The position numbers and the translations under genes are program-made. Below the pieces are notes generated by a model. It searched no databases, was not told the DNA's origin, and saw nothing but the letters and a program-made list of their open reading frames with translations. DNA of 64,000 nt from positions 62,001 to 126,000 of IMG/VR virus record IMGVR_UViG_3300036944_000990; one strand, given 5' to 3'. Positions 1-7,282 of this stretch are shown in pieces. Position 1 is the first letter of the stretch. Each line of letters starts with the position of its first letter. This DNA is from a virus.

Positions 1-258
1 CGCGTCGGTCAGCTCTTCGCCAGCTTCGTCGCCTTCCATGGAAACCGACAGAGCGTTCTTGATTTCGCCTTTCAGCATGTCGGCAGTGCGGGTCAGTTCG
101 CCCAGGGAGGCCGCGTCCAGCGATTCCATGCTGATCACTTGTTGGGTGATCTGACGGGAGCTGAGGTCGGTACCTTGCGAGTCGATGGTGCTGCGCAGAG
201 CGCCTACAGCAGTGGCCAGAGCGGAACCCTGTCCGGATTTCGAATTGATACGAGACAT
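1..258 (-). CDS. Virion head protein, N-terminal part (runs off the window)
   Basis: The minus-strand frame opens with ATG at 258 and stays open to base 1, so only 86 residues are visible. The start begins MSRINSKSGQG. Two Ser-Met-Glu sites are present (residues 43-45, VISMES, and 73-75, SVSMEG). In phiKZ-like phages the prohead protease cuts after S/A/G-x-Glu, so this looks like a propeptide removed during head maturation. It could be the major capsid protein or an inner-body protein; the C-terminal part outside the window is needed to decide. The codon choice (GC-rich, few rare codons) fits a highly expressed virion gene. Confidence 0.6.
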   Translation of the reverse strand, partial: MSRINSKSGQGSALATAVGALRSTIDSQGTDLSSRQITQQVISMESLDAASLGELTRTADMLKGEIKNALSVSMEGDEAGEELTDA

Positions 259-351
259 GTGTTGAGTCCTTACCTTATTTCAGATACAGTGGGGAGTACG
301 GCAGAAGTCGCCTCATAGTGTAGGTACATCTACAGGAAACAATTTAATCTG

Positions 352-360
352 CTATACCAT
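352..360 (-). promoter_or_regulatory. Candidate promoter motif upstream of the head protein gene
   Basis: Read on the minus strand the sequence is ATGGTATAG, about 95 bases upstream of the ATG at 258 and preceded by an AT-rich stretch. The same ATGGTAT core recurs before other genes (9555, 35432, 41555, 57542). phiKZ late promoters are described as having a short TATG-type core; the link here is inference. Confidence 0.35.
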
Positions 361-430
361 TTGCAAAAAATCCACTTCCTTGCAGAAAGCAGAAACTTGT
401 TGGCTTGGCGTTAAACTCCATAGAATAGAG

Positions 431-988
431 TTAGGCGACCAATCCTTTCAAATAGTTGATAAACACCGGCTTGTCAGCCAACTCTGGCAACTTATGCTTC
501 AGCAGGTGTTGACCAAACAACCGCTCCTTAAACAGGCGCTCGGCTTGTCGCACTACTTCGTTGGGCGTACCCACCTCGTGCTGACCCAGCGTGACGACGA
601 TGTACTCGTCATCCAGCACAGTGCAGCTATAACATAGTGGCGCACCCTCCACGAAATTGCGGCCGATCAGATGCTCCAACGGATTGAACTGTTGGGTCTG
701 AGCAGGGTTGTTAACCTCAGTGGCAGGATTGAGCTTCATTTCCAGATAGCTCATATACGAACTGACTCGTGCATCCTGAAGGGCCAGAGCCTGTTCAGTG
801 ATCTCGTAACAGCCCGTATAGACGGCACCAGAGACGTGTAGCGGCCACGCATTAACCATGGCGTAAACCGATACATCTTCAGCTGATGTTATAGACAGAA
901 CTTTTTTAACGTCGGTGACAGCAGACAACGGAAGCCCATGGGCTGCCAGGGTTTGCTCCAGCCACCGAGGAACAATGATCAACTTCAT
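431..988 (-). CDS. Conserved-type phage protein of unknown function (185 aa)
   Basis: Complete frame from ATG at 988, preceded by AGGAG. No family is recognised. The protein is soluble-looking, with no signal peptide or membrane segment, and has three cysteines (residues 60, 118, 121). It is divergently placed from the helicase gene with only 21 bases between the two start codons; both ribosome-binding sites sit on the palindrome TCCTAGGA. It could be co-expressed with helicase, but the sequence gives no function. Confidence 0.65.
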   Translation of the reverse strand: MKLIIVPRWLEQTLAAHGLPLSAVTDVKKVLSITSAEDVSVYAMVNAWPLHVSGAVYTGCYEITEQALALQDARVSSYMSYLEMKLNPATEVNNPAQTQQFNPLEHLIGRNFVEGAPLCYSCTVLDDEYIVVTLGQHEVGTPNEVVRQAERLFKERLFGQHLLKHKLPELADKPVFINYLKGLVA

Positions 989-1009
989 GTTTTACTCCTA
1001 GGAAAGACA
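989..1009. promoter_or_regulatory. Back-to-back ribosome-binding sites on one palindrome
   Basis: The 21 bases between two divergent start codons contain TCCTAGGA (996-1003). Read rightwards it gives AGGAAAG before the helicase ATG at 1010; read leftwards it gives AGGAG before the ATG at 988. There is no room for two promoters here, so at least one transcript must begin inside a neighbouring gene. The same layout recurs at 47149-47174. Confidence 0.6.
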
Positions 1010-2542
1010 ATGGACTTCAATATTTTGCTGGTTCAGGTGATTACCCTTTTGTATCGGGAAAGTCAGCTGGACAACCGGACGAGTAACTCTGCCGAATTGG
1101 CGAATACCGTCGTAGGTACCATCAAGCTTCCTGACACCACCGTAGAGATGGATCGTAGTCGCGATACCTTGGTCTCTCTGCGCAGCACAGCCTTGTGGAT
1201 GATCGGCAACCCGCCGACACAGGACTACGATCGCGGAATGCTGCTTCAAAGGATACGTGTAAACGTTGGTGATGACGAGTATCTCTACCAAGCTGTGGAG
1301 ATGGCCACACAAGACCTTCCTGACATCGGTGCTGTTAAGAAGGCAGTGCTCGAATACCGTGCTTCGCTGAACTCGTATGTCAACCTGGCAGCGGTTGAGG
1401 AAATCCTCAAGAACAACTACCACAAGCTTGCTTTTCATCGCGGTGCCATTGGACGAGACTTCGTAGGCGAGATTGTCACGGCCCTCGAACCTTACCAAGC
1501 CGGTACAGGTGCTATTGCTAACCCTGCCATCGTTGGTGAAGCCGACCTTGATGACATGGAGAAGGTACTGTCTCTGTTGGAACAGTCGCGTGATGAACTG
1601 TCCAACGAAGGTATCCTCAAAACCGGTTGGCAAGCGATCAACCGGATGTTTGGTGATCAGGACGGTGCACGGCGCGGTGAGCAGATTCTGGTAGGTGCAC
1701 TCCAGCACAACTACAAAACAGGTTTTACCCTGAACCTGTTTAAGCACTTCTGTATCTACAATAAACCGTACATGCGTGACCCTTCCAAGAAACCGATGGG
1801 TGTGCACATCTCGGCTGAGAACAACCTCAACGACAACATCATGCAGCTCTACGTCTCGCTTCGTGAGAACGAAACCAAAGAGCCGGTGGTGTTGCGTGAG
1901 GTGGATATCGACTATGCCTCCAAGTACGTTAAGGAAAAGCTCCAGGAGACGGGTTACTCCATCCGGATGCTTCGGGTAGACCCCAGCCTTTTCACGTACC
2001 GGGACTACATGGACTTGATCACTCGCTACGAGTCCGAAGGCTACGAAATCCACTTCTGTGTGTTCGACTACCTGAACATGATCAACAAGAAGGGTTGTCA
2101 GCAAGGCCCGCACGGTTTTGAAACACGTGATCTGTTCCGGAGGATGCGTAACTTCAATACCCCACGAGGCATCACCTATATCACACCACACCAGTTGTCG
2201 ACTCAAGCCAAAGAACTCGTACGTTCCAACATCGAGAACTTTGTCCAAGAGATTGCCAACAAAGGTTACTACGACTCCTGCCGGACGATCGACCAAGAAG
2301 TGGATATGGAGATTGCGATCCACATCGAGAAGATGAATGGTAAGAGCTACCTGACTGTACAGCGAGGTAAGCACAGAAAGTTGGGGGTGACTAAGAACGA
2401 ACACCTTTACACTGTACTTAAGTTTGAACCTGTAGGGGGAGGAATACCCGACGACATTAATGGACCCGATATGTCTCTAAGAGCAGTTGGCGGAAGCGCC
2501 GTATCTTCAAGCGAACAGACTGACACTTGGTGGGCTAACTAA
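1010..2542 (+). CDS. Replicative DNA helicase, DnaB/SF4-like
   Basis: The ATG at 1010 (after AGGAAAG) is preferred over the longer upstream frame, which would overlap the divergent gene; the product is 510 residues. The C-terminal half is a RecA-fold helicase domain. Residues 229-237 (GALQHNYKT) sit at the Walker A position, residues 350-354 (CVFDY) at Walker B, and a later ITPHQLS stretch matches the DnaB motif that normally reads ITxxQLNR. The N-terminal half is helical and probably contacts primase or drives oligomerisation. Its role would be unwinding at the phage replication fork. The Walker A glycine before Lys is replaced by Tyr (NYKT in place of xGKT), which is odd. A strong terminator follows directly. 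Confidence 0.8.
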   Translation: MDFNILLVQVITLLYRESQLDNRTSNSAELANTVVGTIKLPDTTVEMDRSRDTLVSLRSTALWMIGNPPTQDYDRGMLLQRIRVNVGDDEYLYQAVEMATQDLPDIGAVKKAVLEYRASLNSYVNLAAVEEILKNNYHKLAFHRGAIGRDFVGEIVTALEPYQAGTGAIANPAIVGEADLDDMEKVLSLLEQSRDELSNEGILKTGWQAINRMFGDQDGARRGEQILVGALQHNYKTGFTLNLFKHFCIYNKPYMRDPSKKPMGVHISAENNLNDNIMQLYVSLRENETKEPVVLREVDIDYASKYVKEKLQETGYSIRMLRVDPSLFTYRDYMDLITRYESEGYEIHFCVFDYLNMINKKGCQQGPHGFETRDLFRRMRNFNTPRGITYITPHQLSTQAKELVRSNIENFVQEIANKGYYDSCRTIDQEVDMEIAIHIEKMNGKSYLTVQRGKHRKLGVTKNEHLYTVLKFEPVGGGIPDDINGPDMSLRAVGGSAVSSSEQTDTWWAN

Positions 2543-2555
2543 AGTCGGCATAAAC

Positions 2556-2592
2556 GAGGTCTTCCCCTTCGGGGGAAGCCTCACCCTTTTAT
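2556..2592 (+). terminator. Intrinsic terminator after helicase
   Basis: GAGG-t-CTTCCCC, loop TTCG, then GGGGAAG-CCTC, followed by acccttttatg. The stem is 11 bp with a UUCG tetraloop, 14 bases after the helicase stop. Confidence 0.8.
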
Positions 2593-2625
2593 GACCTCTG
2601 TATTCTAGGCGGCATAAAAGTTATT

Positions 2626-2868
2626 CCGACCACTAAGCCTACGGGTGCACTCCGCGCTTAGTGGTCGGTCTAACCCCGTCACCTAACAACACCCGCGCAC
2701 AAAAGCTGGGTATAGGCTTGACGGCTGCTCACTGACTTGACGGGTCAGAAGCGTTCTCGTTCGTCCCCTGAGTGTCAATTCAGGGCACACGTTAAGCGCT
2801 CTTAGGCGCTGAAAGGGCTTTCGTAACCCTCACCACCTGCACGATGAGTCAGTGATGGAGCGTATCTT
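2626..2868 (+). ncRNA. Structured RNA candidate, upstream part of the gene-free island
   Basis: No convincing reading frame lies here. A perfect 13-bp inverted repeat occurs at 2626-2638 / 2656-2668 (CCGACCACTAAGC with its complement). Further on, TCACTGACT (2729-2737) pairs perfectly with AGTCAGTGA (2847-2855) and encloses three local hairpins: CCCTGA/TCAGGG (2766-2771 / 2780-2785), AGCGC/GCGCT (2795-2799 / 2806-2810) and AGGG/CCCT (2814-2817 / 2827-2830). A closing stem around several hairpins is the layout of a multi-branched RNA. The strand is assumed to be plus because flanking transcription is plus; pairing alone does not prove it. This may be one domain of a longer RNA reaching to about 3515. 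Confidence 0.45.
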
Positions 2869-2916
2869 TAACACTCATTAAAAACCCCACAAAAGTAATT
2901 TTTTACAGAATTGGGT

Positions 2917-2930
2917 AAAAGTATACTTTT
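2917..2930. promoter_or_regulatory. AT-rich 14-bp palindrome, possible promoter or operator
   Basis: AAAAGTATACTTTT is a perfect palindrome within an AT-rich stretch (2870-2935), separating the two structured parts of the island. It could hold the start of transcription of the downstream RNA or bind a dimeric regulator. It does not match the TATATTAC promoters elsewhere in the window. Confidence 0.25.
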
Positions 2931-2940
2931 TTTGACCATT

Positions 2941-3515
2941 AGTTTGAGAGTAATGTACTCTCTTCACTTAAGGTACCCCCAGTACCATAACCTAATCAAG
3001 CTTCGTGCTTGCGTATCGGACTAACCACTGTGAATAATCACAACGTCCTGAACGGGTGTGACTGTCGCCAGCAGTCACCAAAGACCCCGTTTGAAACTGG
3101 TTTAGCTCGTAACACCGTAACACCCTTCACTGTCGCTGATCGTCAGCAAACCTCTCACGAGGGTTTTCTCAGTGTCGCGTTGTTCCTCTTGATCGGCGAT
3201 CTTTCTAATAGAACCGTTCAGTGTGGGAAAACTGCAATTCATCGCGGTTTGGTAACTTTGTTGTTTAAGACAAAGCCTCTCTTTAAAGTTCTCTCCAACC
3301 AGAACTTTAGTCGGGTTTTTAAAAGTGTTCAGTTGGGCGTTGGCCGCAAGTCGCGTGTACTCTCTACACCTATTGTCGCAGCGTTCTACGCAGGTTCTTA
3401 TTGTGAATACCTCACAACGAGTACCAACCGGTAACGATAGCGCCCCTGCCACAGGGCCACCCTTAGGAGGACTCCCGTGTAGGGAGCCTCCAAGGGATCG
3501 TTATGCCGCTTATTT
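2941..3515 (+). ncRNA. Large structured RNA candidate (about 575 nt)
   Basis: Short perfect helices follow one another through the whole stretch: 2946-2952/2956-2962, 2972-2976/2982-2986, 2997-3001/3007-3011, 3029-3033/3038-3042, 3060-3064/3072-3076, 3135-3139/3143-3147, 3256-3261/3270-3275, 3285-3291/3302-3308, 3355-3359/3365-3369 and 3401-3405/3413-3417. The 3' end forms a clear three-way junction: AACGAT (3433-3438) with ATCGTT (3497-3502) encloses CCCTG/CAGGG (3444-3448/3452-3456) and a 15-bp hairpin (3460-3476/3482-3496, two bulged A). It ends in TTATGCCGCTTATTTT, like other terminators in the window. Frames that span it lack start signals. Large ornate phage RNAs such as GOLLD and ROOL are the nearest concept; no identity with them was established. 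Confidence 0.5.
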
Positions 3516-3896
3516 TCCAAAGCCTTTTATGCCGGCAGAGCTAAAGAGCCGTTTGGTACTGTAGTAACCAAAAGCTCGACCACTGTACCCGTGGCTTTTT
3601 GGCAGTGAGACTTCCACCACCATCAGTCCTTGATCGTCAAAACGACGTTCAAGCATCTCCCCTAAGCTGACAATGAAGTCGACTTCGCGGTGTTTGAGTT
3701 CAGAGAACAGGCTGTCACTGACATACAAGCAAAAGCGTTGGCGGTAGTATTGACTGTCATTCTTCACCCGGTAGGTGACATAACCACTACAGCTCTTCTC
3801 AATGTCATCCTCAATATCAGCGATGGGCATGAAAATCGTGTTAGGTAATACTTGAATAACATCGCCGTTCTCCACCATAGCGTCCAATGTAATCAT
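3510..3896 (-). CDS. Unknown protein (128 aa)
   Basis: Frame from ATG at 3896 to a stop just inside the RNA island's 3' edge. It begins MITLDAMVENGDV and is rich in beta-forming residues with a Tyr-rich C-terminus; no family recognised. It is last in the minus-strand run that starts near 9366, 35 bases downstream of the DUF1353-like gene. No membrane segment or metal motif is visible. Confidence 0.6.
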   Translation of the reverse strand: MITLDAMVENGDVIQVLPNTIFMPIADIEDDIEKSCSGYVTYRVKNDSQYYRQRFCLYVSDSLFSELKHREVDFIVSLGEMLERRFDDQGLMVVEVSLPKSHGYSGRAFGYYSTKRLFSSAGIKGFGK

Positions 3897-3931
3897 CTAC
3901 TACACCTCGGATTACGTGACTGGTGCTGTGG

Positions 3932-4453
3932 CTAAAGGACAGTCTTAAGGACAAACCCATCGAAGAAGTTTTTAAGCACGATTGGATCAGTTTGAAGGTG
4001 TACTTTAGCAGCGCTAGGTTTAGTGAATCTTCCGCCGGTGAAGGTCCGGTGTAGATCCACGCCACCTCGAATTAATGTGAGTTTCCACTTAGCCACTTTT
4101 AGTACTTGTAAAGCTTCGTAGAAAATGGAGTCGACTCGTGCCCGGCTGATCACCTTCGGTCCGGTCGGAGTCATGAGTTCTGGTTTCTCACACAGTTTGT
4201 CGTGTAAGGCTACCGCTTGGTCGTATTCACCGTGACGCGGTAAGAGTGACCAGACAATGCGTGGGATATCGGCTCCATTGGTCAGAAAACCCAATTCGAC
4301 GTCAACCCATTCGTCACTGCCCTTAGTACCCACATAATACCGGAATGGTACACACACCCGCCAGAAATCTCCGGCCAGTATGAAACTTGCATTCTCGTCA
4401 TAGGCAAACGCCGTGCGGTTACTCAGATTGGTGAATCCAACAAAAGTATCCAT
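3932..4453 (-). CDS. DUF1353-like phage protein
   Basis: The start MDTFVGFTNLSN at 4453 is chosen because AAGGAAG lies just upstream; the longer frame would read through a terminator and a poly-T run. The product is 173 residues. The central stretch ELGFLTNGADIPRIVW followed by YDQAVALHDKL matches the DUF1353 pattern (TDGASIPR...W...A..LHD), found in many phages, where the conserved Asp/His suggest a small hydrolase-like fold. Biochemical function is not established. It follows a TTTTATGAGAGGG motif and an 11-base T run, so it is probably separately transcribed. Confidence 0.6.
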   Translation of the reverse strand: MDTFVGFTNLSNRTAFAYDENASFILAGDFWRVCVPFRYYVGTKGSDEWVDVELGFLTNGADIPRIVWSLLPRHGEYDQAVALHDKLCEKPELMTPTGPKVISRARVDSIFYEALQVLKVAKWKLTLIRGGVDLHRTFTGGRFTKPSAAKVHLQTDPIVLKNFFDGFVLKTVL

Positions 4454-4494
4454 AAGCTTCCTTGTGAAGGCTAACGAAAAAAAAAAAGGACGAG

Positions 4495-4510
4495 GCCCTC
4501 TCATAAAATA
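4495..4510 (-). promoter_or_regulatory. TATG-type promoter motif before the DUF1353-like gene
   Basis: Read leftwards: TATTTTATGAGAGGGC. The same TTATGAgAGGG motif appears at about 15180, 21760 and 28445, always 40-100 bases upstream of a minus-strand start. Interpreted as a late-type promoter by analogy with phiKZ TATG promoters. Confidence 0.35.
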
Positions 4511-4518
4511 GGCGGCAT

Positions 4519-4540
4519 AGACGGGGCCGTAGCCCCGTCT
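4519..4540 (-). terminator. Terminator hairpin between the small membrane protein and DUF1353-like genes
   Basis: AGACGGGGC, loop CGTA (TACG on the minus strand), GCCCCGTCT, perfect 9 bp, followed on the minus strand by ATGCCGCCTATTTTATG. It ends the transcript of the 45-residue gene 15 bases upstream. Confidence 0.7.
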
Positions 4541-4554
4541 AAACCAAGTAGCAA

Positions 4555-4692
4555 CTATTTCGCCAAGAGGTACAACCAATACCCAAGGTTCGCTAGCAGG
4601 AATGCGCAGTTACCCACCAGAAAGTTCCGGTCGGCTAGAAAGGCCCTACGACGCTCCTGTTGCAGCACCAGCGCTCTGTCGAACACTACCAT
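4555..4692 (-). CDS. Small single-pass membrane protein (45 aa)
   Basis: ATG at 4692 follows TAAGGAG with good spacing. The product begins MVVFDRALVLQQERRR and ends in a hydrophobic stretch (about residues 24-44, FLVGNCAFLLANLGYWLYLL) that fits one membrane helix, with a basic, soluble N-terminus likely inside the cell. It lies between the gene ending at 4716 and a strong terminator, so it is the last gene of that operon. Small inner-membrane proteins of this type often modify host physiology or superinfection in phages; no specific function can be read. Confidence 0.6.
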   Translation of the reverse strand: MVVFDRALVLQQERRRAFLADRNFLVGNCAFLLANLGYWLYLLAK

Positions 4693-4715
4693 GGCTTACT
4701 CCTTAAACGCCTTGC

Positions 4716-5384
4716 TTAGACCAATCCAAAGGCGTTGTGTAGACGTTTGATCATCACACGGCCATCGTCCGCATGCTGTTCTTCGGTTTCCACTTGGATG
4801 GAGGTGATGTACCGCGAGGGTACTACGAAACGACCTTTGTCATCGCGTGGGAAGAACTGTACAACATACTCGTTCTCCAGTTGATCAGTGACCATGTCGG
4901 CCGAAAGGACGTGGAACTGTTTCTGATCCCCGTACGCACGTAACGTGAGGTTTTCCAACCACCCCTCTTTACATTCGTCATCGGCGTAGTACCGAGGGAA
5001 CTCGATATCGCGGGTCATGTTGGTGATGCGTACCGGCTGGTACTCACGCTTCATGAACTCTCGCACCAGGTTCAGGTTGTGTTCATCGTTGGCGAACATC
5101 CCGAAGGTATTGAAGCGACTGCCCAACACCAACAGAATCACCCGACGGCGAAACGTTTTGCGTTCAGGGTCAAAGGTGGAGATGGGGGAGAAGCGTTCTT
5201 TGAAAGCTTCTTCGGTGTTGTAAAAGAGCGTGCCGCGCACACTGTCGAACGATTCGGTCAACAGGGAATACACCACCTGCTTTTGCGAACAGTCATCGGC
5301 GTGACTGGCCACCCCATGAAACATCACCGGAAAGCCGCTGCCGCTGATGTAGATGGTGCTCGTGATTGGGTTGTGGTCAAGCAT
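4716..5384 (-). CDS. Unknown protein (222 aa)
   Basis: The start MLDHNPITSTIYIS at 5384 has GGAG upstream and gives an 8-base overlap with the preceding gene, typical of coupled phage genes; the longer frame start (MATLFW) would overlap more. The protein is alpha/beta-looking, with acidic and basic patches and no recognised motif. It sits in an operon just downstream of DHFR and a small unknown gene. Confidence 0.6.
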   Translation of the reverse strand: MLDHNPITSTIYISGSGFPVMFHGVASHADDCSQKQVVYSLLTESFDSVRGTLFYNTEEAFKERFSPISTFDPERKTFRRRVILLVLGSRFNTFGMFANDEHNLNLVREFMKREYQPVRITNMTRDIEFPRYYADDECKEGWLENLTLRAYGDQKQFHVLSADMVTDQLENEYVVQFFPRDDKGRFVVPSRYITSIQVETEEQHADDGRVMIKRLHNAFGLV

Positions 5385-5742
5385 TGATACTGTTCTCCAA
5401 AACAACGTAGCCAACGGTTCCGTTGGTCAGGTGATATTCCTGAAGCACCATGCCTTTCCACGGCACCTGCTGACCGACCTTAGCCCCTTCGAACAGGTTC
5501 TCAGCCGAGTTGGTCAACATCCGGACACTGCCGAGATGGCCGACGTGGTTGTTCAGCTCTTCGAGGGATTCGGTTGTAGCGTTGATGCGACACCCTTTGA
5601 CATTGAAGTAGACGATGCCGCCGGATGCTTTACCGACCCCGACTGTGGTCCGCTTAGGGTGGAAGGTGTTAAAGTCCACACCCTCGATCACGCCCAGCTT
5701 CTTCCCCAACCCCAGTTTTTTGAAAGTCATAAAGCTACCCAT
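5377..5742 (-). CDS. Unknown protein (121 aa)
   Basis: ATG at 5742 follows AAGGAG. It ends just inside the next gene (8-base overlap) and begins 3 bases after the DHFR stop, so these genes are translated as one unit. The sequence is glycine- and valine-rich, predicting a small beta domain. No family recognised. Confidence 0.6.
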   Translation of the reverse strand: MGSFMTFKKLGLGKKLGVIEGVDFNTFHPKRTTVGVGKASGGIVYFNVKGCRINATTESLEELNNHVGHLGSVRMLTNSAENLFEGAKVGQQVPWKGMVLQEYHLTNGTVGYVVLENSINA

Positions 5743-5745
5743 GTC

Positions 5746-6249
5746 TTACGCTCCTTGCTTTTTGTAGTGTTTAGTGACGACCTTTACCCCGTGCTCCCAT
5801 TCCGTAAATGTCATGGGGCCCACATACCCGTCAAGGGGTGGGGTGTAGTAAGTATCGCCTTCGTAATCCTCATCGATGTGGGTGATGAGGTACTCGTCTA
5901 CGCCGTAGGTGTCGGCAGTTTCGTAGAGTTGTTTTCCACCTATGACGTAAACAAAACCCGTTTCAGAAACACTTTTGGCAAAGGCCAGTGCTTCTGGGTA
6001 CGTGTTGAAAACCCGAAGAGATTCATCTGTGGGCAGATTCAAAGAGCGTGTGACGACGATGTTGAGGCGGCCGGGTAGCGGCTTGCCGAGGCTCTTCCAC
6101 GTATTGGCACCCATGAGGATCGGGCTGCCCATGGTGGTCTGGCGAAAGTACTGCATGTCGCACTTGAACCGGGGCCATGGCAAAGCGTTTTCCTTGCCAA
6201 TAACTCCATTGCGAGCGATTGCAACGATTGAGCGAACTTTGACTGTCAT
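5746..6249 (-). CDS. folA: Dihydrofolate reductase
   Basis: Starting at MTVKVRSIVAIA (ATG 6249, AGGAAG upstream) the product is 167 residues, the usual DHFR size. It carries the family signatures in order: IVAIARNGVIGKENALPW near the start (the Met20-loop region, with NALPW), MGANTWKSLGKPLPGR for NADPH binding, and FVYVIGGKQLYE near residue 110. It reduces dihydrofolate to tetrahydrofolate with NADPH, regenerating the cofactor oxidised by thymidylate synthase, which the phage also encodes at 29094-30128. The usual acidic active-site residue is expected in the segment FKCDMQYFR. The upstream frame overlaps it by 227 bases. Confidence 0.93.
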   Translation of the reverse strand: MTVKVRSIVAIARNGVIGKENALPWPRFKCDMQYFRQTTMGSPILMGANTWKSLGKPLPGRLNIVVTRSLNLPTDESLRVFNTYPEALAFAKSVSETGFVYVIGGKQLYETADTYGVDEYLITHIDEDYEGDTYYTPPLDGYVGPMTFTEWEHGVKVVTKHYKKQGA

Positions 6250-6574
6250 TCGATGACTTCCTAGTTTGTACCGCAACTAAAGTGACTTGGCGACGCGCAA
6301 GGGCCGCGCACACCCACTCCAACTCGATCCAGGAGATGCCTGAGACATCTAACCCGTAACGCGGGGAGTGTTGAGCAGTTGGTTGTTTTATCCCTTCCAA
6401 GGTCAACAGGGCTATACATCCTTGTAGCCTCTGGAAGTGGTCCAGCATTTTACTTGCAGCGATTTCCAGCGGAACGTACCGCGCTCCGCTATTGCAGTAG
6501 AAGCGTAACTTCAACGTCGGGAAATACGCCAGAAATACCGAAAGCTGCTCAGAGTTGAGCGACGGCAGTTTCAT
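6023..6574 (-). CDS. Unknown protein, C-terminus overlapping DHFR out of frame
   Basis: ATG at 6574 gives 183 residues. The first roughly 107 residues (MKLPSLNSEQLS onward) look like an ordinary protein. The last 75 are encoded in the DHFR gene in another frame and are rich in Arg, Gln, His and Ser, as out-of-frame DNA tends to be. Either the gene truly overlaps DHFR by 227 bases, or its original stop was lost by a point change or indel near 6265. A stop (TAG) exists in the alternate frame just before the DHFR start. No family recognised. It also overlaps the upstream gene by 26 bases. Confidence 0.5.
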   Translation of the reverse strand: MKLPSLNSEQLSVFLAYFPTLKLRFYCNSGARYVPLEIAASKMLDHFQRLQGCIALLTLEGIKQPTAQHSPRYGLDVSGISWIELEWVCAALARRQVTLVAVQTRKSSNDSQSSLNRCNRSQWSYWQGKRFAMAPVQVRHAVLSPDHHGQPDPHGCQYVEEPRQAATRPPQHRRHTLFESAHR

Positions 6575-7172
6575 CCCCAAGACGACTTCTCCTTGCTGCT
6601 TGTTGAGCAGCCAATTCGTTGTGTGTGAAAGTTGCTTCTAAGACCTCACCCTCCCCAGGGTAATACAACAGGTCTTTGTAAGGAACCGGTCCACCGATGT
6701 TTTTGATTGCCCACCAACGAGGGATGCCTTTAAAACCCCAGTTACCGAACATCAAGAACTCCGCCTCGATGTTGTCTACAATGCGGTGATGCCAGATCAA
6801 CCAAAAGAGCGCAGCGGTGTAGATTTCAGTTTCGTTCTCGTGGGCCCACAACAGGTCTTCTTCGGTTTCGTAGGTGACGTCAATGCCCCACACTACACCG
6901 TTGTGGATGACCATCCCCATTACACCCGCATCGCCCAGCTTACGAGCAGGGAGTGCGTAATACAGATAGTCGTCAATGTAATTGTCAAGTTTACGGGAGG
7001 CTGACTCGACATTGCGGTCGAGAATACATTTTTTGATAAAGCCTTGGGCCACTTCAGGTTTGACCTTGACTTTACCTTTGTACATGTCAACCGCTTTTTT
7101 ATACATCGCTTTCTTACCATGGTTGATCTCAATCAACTTCAGAATCAAAAAAGCATCCAAGTCATGATACAT
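6549..7172 (-). CDS. Unknown protein (207 aa)
   Basis: ATG at 7172. The N-terminal 60 residues are lysine-rich and helical (MYHDLDAFLILKLIEIN onward); the middle is rich in aromatic residues (FWLIWHHRI, IPRWWAIKN). No family or catalytic motif recognised. It begins the operon that runs through DHFR to the small membrane protein at 4555. The upstream leader holds a hairpin CTTAGGCtcacGCCTAAG near 7230. Confidence 0.6.
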   Translation of the reverse strand: MYHDLDAFLILKLIEINHGKKAMYKKAVDMYKGKVKVKPEVAQGFIKKCILDRNVESASRKLDNYIDDYLYYALPARKLGDAGVMGMVIHNGVVWGIDVTYETEEDLLWAHENETEIYTAALFWLIWHHRIVDNIEAEFLMFGNWGFKGIPRWWAIKNIGGPVPYKDLLYYPGEGEVLEATFTHNELAAQQAARRSRLGDETAVAQL

Positions 7173-7282
7173 AATGCGTATCCTTTCTTCCGTTTAGGAA
7201 TGTAAGTTTAAGTGAAACTCTACAGGGCTTAGGCGTGAGCCTAAGACCCTATAGAAAAATGCAGGAATGTTTTTATTTATCG

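Noticed and set aside
998-2404. Long antisense frame over the helicase gene
   Set aside because: A shadow of the coding strand; the helicase motifs lie on the plus strand.
3009-3434. Plus-strand frame of 141 codons in the RNA island
   Set aside because: Starts with TTG without a ribosome-binding site, overlaps an equally long antisense frame and crosses many perfect hairpins; the peptide looks random.
3102-3452. Minus-strand frame of 116 codons in the RNA island
   Set aside because: No RBS, Cys/Arg/Thr-rich composition unlike real genes here, and it would be antisense to the hairpin-dense RNA.
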